Below are positions 35,674-42,079 of a DNA stretch of 64,000 nt, piece by piece. The DNA lies in assembly GCA_030448265.1 (NCBI GenBank), contig JAUJNG010000007.1, positions 1-64,000 on the forward strand, in the 5' to 3' direction. The DNA comes from Abditibacterium sp. GTDB taxonomy: Bacteria > Armatimonadota > Abditibacteriia > Abditibacteriales > Abditibacteriaceae. The number at the start of each line of letters is the position of its first letter. Within the stretch, counting starts at the first letter, position 1. The notes under the pieces were generated by a model. That model searched no databases. It was not told the DNA's origin and saw nothing but the letters and a program-made list of their open reading frames with translations. Both the position numbers and the translations under genes were made by a program.

Positions 35674-35695
35674 TTTATCTGACCACCCAACCACC

Positions 35696-36400
35696 ATGTT
35701 AATCGTCGAAAATTTAAGCGTTCATTACGGTGTAATCCAGGCTCTACACGAGGTTTCGCTCGAAATCAACGCGGGCGAAATCGTCACGCTTATCGGCTCT
35801 AACGGCGCGGGAAAAACTACCACGCTGGGCGCGCTGTCGGGGCTTTTAAAGCCCTCAAGCGGAAAAATCAGCTTCCAAAATCGGGATTTACTTGGCATTG
35901 CGCCGCATTTGCGCGTGCCCGCCGGATTGGTTCAGGTGCCCGAAGGCCGGCGCATTTTTCCCACCATGAGCGTGGCGGAAAATCTCGATTTGGGCGCTTA
36001 CACTCGCACCGATAAGGCGGAAATCGCGCGCGATCTGGACGAAGTGTTCGCGCTGTTTCCGCGCCTCGCCGAGCGCAAAATTCAGGCGGCGGGCACGATG
36101 TCGGGCGGCGAACAGCAAATGCTGGCCGTTGGGCGCGCCCTGATGAGCCGTCCTCAGTTGCTGCTTCTCGATGAACCCAGTCTGGGACTGGCGCCGATTT
36201 TAGTGAAGGAAATTTTCGCCGTCGTCAAGCGCATCCGCGAGCGCGGCGTGACGGTGCTGCTGGTCGAACAAAACGCGCATCTGGCGCTCGAAATCGCCGA
36301 CCGCGCTTATGTTCTGGAAACCGGACACATCGTGATGAGCGGCGCGGCCAAACAAATCGCCGGAGATCCGCGCGTCAAAGCGGCTTATCTGGGAGCGTGA
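35696..36400 (+). CDS. ABC transporter ATP-binding protein, LivF family
   Basis: Nucleotide-binding subunit of the branched-chain amino acid/urea (HAAT) class. 234 residues. Walker A LIGSNGAGKTTTLGALSGL; VQVPEGRRIFPTMSVAENL is diagnostic for LivF; signature MSGGEQQMLAVGRALM; Walker B LLLLDEPSLGLAP; switch region LLVEQNAHLALEIAD. The expected partners (livJ, H, M, G) are not next to it, so it is an orphan here. Confidence 0.93.
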   Translation: MLIVENLSVHYGVIQALHEVSLEINAGEIVTLIGSNGAGKTTTLGALSGLLKPSSGKISFQNRDLLGIAPHLRVPAGLVQVPEGRRIFPTMSVAENLDLGAYTRTDKAEIARDLDEVFALFPRLAERKIQAAGTMSGGEQQMLAVGRALMSRPQLLLLDEPSLGLAPILVKEIFAVVKRIRERGVTVLLVEQNAHLALEIADRAYVLETGHIVMSGAAKQIAGDPRVKAAYLGA

Positions 36401-36418
36401 TAATCCCAGACTGGGGCT

Positions 36419-36511
36419 TTAGCGGTCGCGCTCGAACAGATAGTTCAACTGATCCGGCCAGGGCAGGAGTGCAGCGAAGCAAAGGGAAATCATGAGGAAA
36501 AGGCTTTTCAT
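36419..36511 (-). CDS. Small membrane peptide
   Basis: A 30-residue open frame, MKSLFLMISLCFAALLPWPD then QLNYLFERDR, with a good ribosome site (AGGAG 7 bases before ATG). The hydrophobic first 18 residues suggest a single membrane helix with a charged tail. It is antisense-oriented between livF and kdsA. Too short for homology arguments; the ribosome site is the main support. Confidence 0.45.
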   Translation of the reverse strand: MKSLFLMISLCFAALLPWPDQLNYLFERDR

Positions 36512-36624
36512 GGTGTGTTTCTCCTACCTGTGAAATAATGGGGTTGTTCCCCTCACGCGCCGCGCAGGGCCACCGTTCCAATCCCAGTCACGGTTTTTGC
36601 AAAGATACCGCAACAAAACACACC

Positions 36625-37443
36625 ATGAAAATTCAAGTCCGCAACTACGCCGTCGGCACCGGAGAGCCGTTACTTTTGCTGAGCGGCCCCTGCGTCATCG
36701 AAAACCTCGATTTATGCCGCCGCGTCGCCGACCATATGGTCGATTTGTGCGCGACGCTGGGCCTGAACTACGTTTTTAAAGCCTCCTTCGATAAAGCCAA
36801 TCGCACCGCGCTGCATTCGTCGCGCGGGCCTGGAATGAGCGCGGGATTGGAAACCCTGGCCAAAATCAAAGCCGAATTCGGCGTTCCGATTACTACCGAC
36901 GTGCACGAATCGGCGCAATGCCTCGAAGCGGCGCAGGTCGTCGATGTTTTGCAGATTCCGGCGTTTTTGTGCCGCCAGACCGATCTTCTCATCGCGGCGG
37001 GCGAAGCGGCGGCGAAGTTCGGCGGCGCGGTGAATGTGAAAAAAGGCCAGTTTTTGCGGCCCGAAGGCATGGCGCACGCCGTTGCCAAAGTGCGCGCTGC
37101 GGGCTGCGAAAATGTCCTCGTCACGGAGCGCGGCACCACCTTTGGCTACGATTCTTTGGTGGTCGATTTTCGGAGTCTCGACATCATGCGCGAGTTCGCG
37201 CCGGTATGTTTCGACGCCACCCATTCGGTGCAAAAACCTGGTGGGGGCGGCGATGTCACGACCGGCGAGCGCCGGTTCGTGCCCGCGCTCACCAAAGCGG
37301 CGCTGGCGGTCGGGGTTGACGCGCTTTTCGTGGAAACGCATCCCGATCCCGACCGCGCCGCATCGGATGGGCCGAACATGGTGCCGCTCGATGAAATGGC
37401 GGCGTTGCTGGAGCGCTCTCTGGCGATTCGCGCCGTGGCTTGA
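36625..37443 (+). CDS. kdsA: 3-deoxy-8-phosphooctulonate synthase
   Basis: Condenses PEP with arabinose 5-phosphate to Kdo 8-phosphate, the committed step to the LPS inner-core sugar. 272 residues. LLSGPCVIENLDLC, NYVFKASFDKANRTALHS, SRGPGMSAGLETL, TDVHESAQ, DVLQIPAFLCRQTDLL, NVKKGQFL, TERGTTFGY, FDATHSVQKPGG, ETHPDPDRAASDGPNM follow the family exactly. Its presence is strong evidence for an LPS-type outer membrane. Confidence 0.98.
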   Translation: MKIQVRNYAVGTGEPLLLLSGPCVIENLDLCRRVADHMVDLCATLGLNYVFKASFDKANRTALHSSRGPGMSAGLETLAKIKAEFGVPITTDVHESAQCLEAAQVVDVLQIPAFLCRQTDLLIAAGEAAAKFGGAVNVKKGQFLRPEGMAHAVAKVRAAGCENVLVTERGTTFGYDSLVVDFRSLDIMREFAPVCFDATHSVQKPGGGGDVTTGERRFVPALTKAALAVGVDALFVETHPDPDRAASDGPNMVPLDEMAALLERSLAIRAVA

Positions 37444-37524
37444 ACTGGCGAAGGTCACTCTGAGTGCCTATCCAAACTTGATGAAAATCTCAAACCTCAT
37501 TTTTCTACGGCATAGCGACAGAAC

Positions 37525-37834
37525 CTTAATCTGAATTTAGTTTCGATTTAACACCAAGAGAGAGAGAGAGACAAAATGACTGGAAGAAATGAAGTCCCTG
37601 ACTTTTCCGGCGCCGCGCGCTCAATCTTCGTCTCCAGCCAAGGCACGCGTGCCCCGCGCTCCGCTCCTTGTGATGGGTGTGGGAGTAGCTCTTATGCTCG
37701 GTCACGGCTTCGTGCAGGATTACGCTCAGGCGTTGGCTTCACCCGACGGCCTCTACATTCCTGACGCGCGCCACGTCGTGCCCGATGGGACGCCTCCTGG
37801 CAACTACTCGCACACCTTTCGCATCTACAATGCG
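37525..37834. repeat. Direct repeat, copy 1 (5' part of the duplicated module)
   Basis: Leader (GATTTAACACCAAGAGAGAG) and the first ~82 codons of the DUF1573-like gene are nearly identical to 39941-40254, offset by 2420 bases across the coding part. Similarity stops abruptly at the CGCATCTACAATGCG region. The leader holds an AG microsatellite of 7 units here and 9 units in the other copy. Confidence 0.9.
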
Positions 37835-38041
37835 CGGCCTTGGGCAACTTCGTTTGCAGCCAGCGCCGACTGCGGTTGCACTGGCATGGGCTGGCAAAAT
37901 GCCACAGTTGTTCCTTTCGGTTGGAAGGACATCACCGCAAACATGGCTGTGCCCAAGGAACGGCATAGTAAATCGGTCTCAATTGTCTTTAAGACCAAAA
38001 ACCGCAAATCGAATTACCTCTTCGCTTATATGCGAGTTTAA
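37589..38041 (+). CDS. DUF1573-like secreted protein, copy A
   Basis: A 150-residue protein with a long N-terminal region (membrane segment LLVMGVGVALMLGHGFVQDY near 27-46) and a DUF1573-type beta-sandwich carrying ADCGCTGMGW near residue 92, the CGC-T signature of that family. The family occurs in secreted proteins of Bacteroidota and Planctomycetota; function unknown. First gene of a four-gene set, followed by a Cys-rich protein. N-terminal 82 residues are almost identical to copy B, while the C-terminal domain diverges strongly. Confidence 0.75.
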   Translation: MKSLTFPAPRAQSSSPAKARVPRAPLLVMGVGVALMLGHGFVQDYAQALASPDGLYIPDARHVVPDGTPPGNYSHTFRIYNARPWATSFAASADCGCTGMGWQNATVVPFGWKDITANMAVPKERHSKSVSIVFKTKNRKSNYLFAYMRV

Positions 38042-38063
38042 AATTTTCGAGGAGAAATTAACG

Positions 38064-38486
38064 ATGAATATGAAGTCACAGCAGAACAGACTGGCCAAAA
38101 GTGTCGCGTTTCTGCTTTTAGCCACAGGTGCCGTTCAGAGTGTCTCTTGGGCATGGTCTGAATGCGAGGCCCCCCTTACAGCTGGGCCAGGCACAGGCCC
38201 AATCCGTGTCGCTGGTTGTTTCATTGCTCCTGATGGATCATGCGCCGGCGATTGTGCGGATATCCAAGATCCTACCAATAGTTATCCAGACTATTGTGGT
38301 GCTTCCATCACTTGCGCCACTTGCGTCCCAGTAACGAGAGGGTTCTATCGGCAGCGGAGAGAGCAACCCTGCGTTCTGAGAGCTGGTGGTGATTGTCATT
38401 GTCCGCTTGATGATGGAGCAGGAGGATGGTCTGATACCGCAACTGTTATTAATGTAACCGTCTGTGACACAGTTCCCACCTGTTGA
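38064..38486 (+). CDS. Cys-rich secreted protein A
   Basis: A 140-residue protein with a GAGGAG ribosome site and a signal peptide (LAKSVAFLLLATGAVQSVSW). The mature part has twelve Cys (ECE, GCF, SCAGDC, YCG, TCATC, PC, DCHC, VCD, TC), suggesting disulfides or metal binding. No family recognised. It sits between the DUF1573-like protein and the anchored 389-residue protein; the second module has a different Cys-rich protein in the same slot. Confidence 0.7.
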   Translation: MNMKSQQNRLAKSVAFLLLATGAVQSVSWAWSECEAPLTAGPGTGPIRVAGCFIAPDGSCAGDCADIQDPTNSYPDYCGASITCATCVPVTRGFYRQRREQPCVLRAGGDCHCPLDDGAGGWSDTATVINVTVCDTVPTC

Positions 38487-38550
38487 ATTACCGAAGATAC
38501 CTATCTCGTGCTTATTAAGCGGGATAGGTATTTCCCATTTACAGTTCGTT

Positions 38551-39720
38551 ATGAAACACTCAATTTTTTCCTGTTTGGTTTTGTTGCTGCTAATTTACCC
38601 TGTTAAAGCGCAATCAAGCTTAAAGTCATACTTATCGAAAATTCAAAGCGCTGAAGAGCAAATTAAACAGAGCCGGACGAAATGGAAAAAGACTTCTGTC
38701 CGCCAACCTGGGCAGAAAATAGATGTCGAAGAATTTGTTGCGAAACACGAAGCAGTTTTACGGAAAAGCGGGGCAACCGAAAAATATATTCGTGAGATCG
38801 CTCGTGCCGATAGAGAAACTGCTGCTGAGTTTATGGCAGGAAGCCAACAGGCTACCATTTTTACTTGTGCACATCAAGAAAACGCCACTTGGTGTGAAAT
38901 TGCCAGTGCACCTCCTGTTGCGATTGGCGCGTCATCAAGTGAACCAGTTAGCTACAACATCAATTATTATGATGGCAAAACATCGATAGTTGTAGATAGG
39001 GCGGTATTAGAACCCAAACAAACAGCCAAAGATGCTTTTTGGATGGGTTCTTTGAAGCGAAATGGTGATGATGTTATGAGGAATGTAGGGATCAAGAATT
39101 TATCTTTCTTAGTTGGTGATCCCTGGTCTGACAAAAATTTGTCAGGATTTCGGATTGTCAAAGAGTCAAACGACTCCGTGACATTAGAAAAATTCGATCA
39201 AGAACCAATACCCGTAATAAAACGGCTTACTTTCTCAAAGGCCCATTGGCGCCCTATACTCGAAGAGACTATCAATTCTTACACTAATAAACCGCTCCAC
39301 CGCACAAGATTTATGGATTATCAGTTTTATAAAGAGGGCGTGTGGTTTCCCAATAAGGTGATAAGTGAATCTTTTAGAGGCAGTGGCAAAGCTGGATCGA
39401 GCGAGAGCTACGAATTGATAAGCGCTGCATTCAACTCTGCTGCAGATGTTTCCATTCTCCAGAAGCCGCTTCCCGTTGGAGCTATTATCAACGACTATCG
39501 CTTTGATCCCCGACCAGGAGCACGTTATAAAATTCGCAAGGGCGGCATCCCTGGAGATGCAACTGTGTTCAAGTTAGTGGAGGAGCGTGAGGCCAATGAC
39601 GTGGCGGAGAATCGACAGCAACAACTGAGCACAGCAAGAAATTTTGTTCTTCCTCTTGGCGCGTTGCTCATGGTTGGCGGATTTCTGTGGCTTCGCCGTT
39701 CGCGCGCGAACGCCACATAG
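38551..39720 (+). CDS. Secreted protein with C-terminal membrane anchor, copy A
   Basis: A 389-residue protein: signal peptide IFSCLVLLLLIYPVKAQ, then an alpha/beta body (for example MDYQFYKEGVWFPNKVISES), and a C-terminal tail NFVLPLGALLMVGGFLWLRR ending basic. That tail (short helix then Arg cluster) resembles sorting/anchor tails. Copy B at 40871 is similar mainly from SKAHWRPILEE to the end. The body loosely recalls outer-membrane lipoprotein-sorting type beta folds but I cannot assign it. AT-rich composition. Confidence 0.7.
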   Translation: MKHSIFSCLVLLLLIYPVKAQSSLKSYLSKIQSAEEQIKQSRTKWKKTSVRQPGQKIDVEEFVAKHEAVLRKSGATEKYIREIARADRETAAEFMAGSQQATIFTCAHQENATWCEIASAPPVAIGASSSEPVSYNINYYDGKTSIVVDRAVLEPKQTAKDAFWMGSLKRNGDDVMRNVGIKNLSFLVGDPWSDKNLSGFRIVKESNDSVTLEKFDQEPIPVIKRLTFSKAHWRPILEETINSYTNKPLHRTRFMDYQFYKEGVWFPNKVISESFRGSGKAGSSESYELISAAFNSAADVSILQKPLPVGAIINDYRFDPRPGARYKIRKGGIPGDATVFKLVEEREANDVAENRQQQLSTARNFVLPLGALLMVGGFLWLRRSRANAT

Positions 39721-39729
39721 GGAGTTTTC

Positions 39730-39945
39730 ATGGACGCAACCTTTGCCGCACCGAAACCGCGTCTTTCCTATTCTGCGTCGTTCCTGCTTTTACCCCTGCT
39801 GCTATGGGTTTTGTTGCTGGCGTTCGCGCCACTGCCGATTCATTTATCGCCGCAGTTGTGGCTTGATGAGACGGCCTTTTCCACCTCCGAGGCAAGAGCG
39901 CGCCACATCCCCGTCTCAAGCCACAACATAGCCAGAAAAACTTAA
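39730..39945 (+). pseudogene. Truncated O-antigen-ligase-like N-terminus, copy A
   Basis: A 71-residue frame, one hydrophobic helix (LLLPLLLWVLLLAFAPLPIHL) followed by SPQLWLDETAFST. It aligns with the first ~50 residues of the fusion protein at 42080 (LLTWACLLLFLPLPFELSPR). It ends where the second copy of the module begins, so the rest of the gene was probably lost in the duplication. A GGAG site precedes the ATG, so the peptide may still be made. Confidence 0.65.
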
Positions 39946-40254
39946 CCCGAAATTAATCTCGATTTAATACCAAGAGAGAGAGAGAGAGAGACAAAATGAC
40001 TGGGAGAAATGAAGTCCCTGTCTTTTCCGGCGCCGCGCGCTCAATCTTCGTCTCCAGCCAAGGCGCGCCTGCCTCGCGCTCCGATGCTTGTGATGGGATT
40101 GGGAGCGGCTCTGATGCTCGGTCACGGCTTCGTGCAGGATTACGCTCAGGCGTTGGCTTCTCCCGACGGCCTCTACATTCCTGACGCGCGCCATGTCGTG
40201 CCCGATGGGACACCTCCAGGCAACTACTCGCACACTTTCCGCATCTATAACGCA
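39941..40254. repeat. Direct repeat, copy 2 (5' part of the duplicated module)
   Basis: Partner of 37525-37834. Contains the AG microsatellite (9 units) in the leader, then the near-identical first ~82 codons of the DUF1573-like gene. Confidence 0.9.
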
Positions 40255-40461
40255 AGACCACATAGCGTTGTGGTGGAAGCGCAAGCCGATTGTGGCTGCA
40301 CGGGGTTATCCTGGAACAAGGCTACCATCTCCCCATTGATGTGGAAGGAGATAAAAGTTCAATTTACTCCTCGCGCCAATCCTATTGTCGGTCAATCCGT
40401 GCTTGTGCACATTGTAGTGCCTGAAGCAAAAAGGACTATGTTCGCATCTATCATCAAATAG
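40009..40461 (+). CDS. DUF1573-like secreted protein, copy B
   Basis: 150 residues. The first 82 residues match copy A with few changes (MKSLSFPAPRAQSSSPAKAR...), but the DUF1573 domain (VVVEAQADCGCTGLSW) is only distantly similar. VEAQADCGCT is closer to the family consensus than copy A. A second ATG 13 bases upstream (39996) opens a short overlapping frame that I regard as spurious. Confidence 0.75.
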   Translation: MKSLSFPAPRAQSSSPAKARLPRAPMLVMGLGAALMLGHGFVQDYAQALASPDGLYIPDARHVVPDGTPPGNYSHTFRIYNARPHSVVVEAQADCGCTGLSWNKATISPLMWKEIKVQFTPRANPIVGQSVLVHIVVPEAKRTMFASIIK

Positions 40462-40490
40462 TCTACATCCCATCGGACGAGTAATCAATC

Positions 40491-40868
40491 ATGTCAATCA
40501 AAATTTCCAAACTGGTCGCTTTGACCTTCATCTCTTTTGCTTTTCTTCGCCATCCAATGTCGCACGCTGTCCCTTTTCAAGATTGTATCCACAACACTCC
40601 TGCGACAACCGTCACTCCAATAATTCCATGCGCGCCGCCTTTCTTAGCCACCTCGACCTGCTCGGAGATGTCTGTTGATAGTGGCAGCACATGCGGTGGC
40701 TTTTTGATGGCTAACTGTAGTGCCACGACTTTAATGATGACGTCCACCGTGAGCACCGGTTTTTGCATTGCACCTGGCCCCGCAGGGCCAGGATCGTGTT
40801 TCATTACTTCAAGCGCCCCTGGTGTTATTCTCCCAGTTGCGGATTGTTTAACTTCTTCGTTATTGTAG
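40491..40868 (+). CDS. Cys-rich secreted protein B
   Basis: 125 residues; signal peptide KLVALTFISFAFLRHPMSHA. The mature part has eight spaced Cys and is rich in Thr, Ser and Pro (VTPIIPCAPPF, TTLMMTSTVSTGFC, APGPAGPGSC). It occupies the same position as Cys-rich protein A but I see no alignable similarity beyond composition, so the slot appears to hold variable proteins. It ends 2 bases before the next ATG. Confidence 0.65.
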   Translation: MSIKISKLVALTFISFAFLRHPMSHAVPFQDCIHNTPATTVTPIIPCAPPFLATSTCSEMSVDSGSTCGGFLMANCSATTLMMTSTVSTGFCIAPGPAGPGSCFITSSAPGVILPVADCLTSSLL

Positions 40869-40870
40869 AT

Positions 40871-42070
40871 ATGCGAATTACATTGCCTTTCTATACGGTA
40901 AGTTGGTCAGGAATAATTTCGTGTTTTTTTCTTGCCTCTTCTTCTTCTTCGGTTTGGTGCCAACAACAGACGTCATGGAAGATGATATCTGACCAAGATT
41001 CACGGATGAAGTCTGGTGAAATTGTATGGAAAGGTGTGGTCACCCGCTTCCCACAGACAGGGGTTGACTTGCGAAAGGTGAAGAAAAACATTGCTGAACA
41101 AGTGCAGCAAAAGAATTTGCCTCCAGAAGCCGCTAAACAGTGGGAAGTGGCCATGCTGCAAGTTGCTCAATCTCAAGTTGCGGGGTCAAAGCAAGGGTTC
41201 AGTAAAACTTTCGTCTTCGAGCGCCCTCGTGTTATGGGTGAGGTTGTTTGGAACAAGAACTATAATCTTCAAGGTGCACCTCTGTCCGGTTTTAGTGCTG
41301 GACGCGACGTTGATTATCTCGATGGTGCCAACGTTGTGGCGATGCGTGGAGGAACAAAATCAGAAACCGATTATCCTCAGCGAGGTGTCGTATCTCGAAC
41401 ACAATCCACACGACTGCAATATACAGCTTCTCGATTCGGTGATACTCAATTCTTGTTCGGCGCGCCCCTTTCCCAAATTATCAAAGAAAGTGATTTAGTT
41501 GAAACCACGCCAGAACAGGTAGTGTTCCGCTTGAAAGCACCCAAAGGAAGTGGGTGGGAAGGGCTACCAGTTTCAGTCTCTGTGTCTCGCCAGTTCTGGC
41601 GTCCGACCTTACTGGAACTTAGAACATATTCCGGTGAACTCGTCTTCCAGCAAAAAGCCACCGATTGGAAACAGTATCAAGATGGGATTTGGTTTCCCCA
41701 GAAGATCACAGCAACATCAATGGTGCAAAATGGAAAAGTCGCGTCGCGGGAAGAACTCCAACTTGTAGAAGCCTCTTGGAATGCGTCAGCTGACCTAAGC
41801 CAACTCCGCCCTGAAGTTGTGGTTCCCAAAGGCACTGTGTTGGACGACTTCCGATTCAACCCAAGACGAACTGTCCGTTATCGTGTAAGAAAGCAGCTTC
41901 CACCAGATGAAAGTGTGCTTCGCATGGTCGAGGAAAAGGAAAAGAAAGACGTTCAAGGGCAACGTCAGCAACAATTGACTGTGGCTCGCAATTACGCTCT
42001 TCCTGCTGGACTGCTCCTTTTCATTGGCGGTTTGTTCTGGTTCCGCCGCACCCGCCACATCAAGGCGTAA
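40871..42070 (+). CDS. Secreted protein with C-terminal membrane anchor, copy B
   Basis: 399 residues; N-terminal signal-like helix (SWSGIISCFFLASSSSSVWC). The body aligns with copy A in the C-terminal half (FWRPTLLELRTYSGE; KQYQDGIWFPQKITA; VPKGTVLDDFRFNPRR). The tail NYALPAGLLLFIGGLFWFRR then TRHIKA matches the anchor of copy A. The N-terminal halves are unlike each other. Start ATG directly follows the upstream stop. Confidence 0.7.
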   Translation: MRITLPFYTVSWSGIISCFFLASSSSSVWCQQQTSWKMISDQDSRMKSGEIVWKGVVTRFPQTGVDLRKVKKNIAEQVQQKNLPPEAAKQWEVAMLQVAQSQVAGSKQGFSKTFVFERPRVMGEVVWNKNYNLQGAPLSGFSAGRDVDYLDGANVVAMRGGTKSETDYPQRGVVSRTQSTRLQYTASRFGDTQFLFGAPLSQIIKESDLVETTPEQVVFRLKAPKGSGWEGLPVSVSVSRQFWRPTLLELRTYSGELVFQQKATDWKQYQDGIWFPQKITATSMVQNGKVASREELQLVEASWNASADLSQLRPEVVVPKGTVLDDFRFNPRRTVRYRVRKQLPPDESVLRMVEEKEKKDVQGQRQQQLTVARNYALPAGLLLFIGGLFWFRRTRHIKA

Positions 42071-42079
42071 GACGTTCAC

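Noticed and set aside
37576..37764. ORF starting MTGRNEVP just before the DUF1573-like gene (also at 39996)
   Set aside because: It is conserved only because the DNA is duplicated; the overlapping frame encodes the recognised domain.
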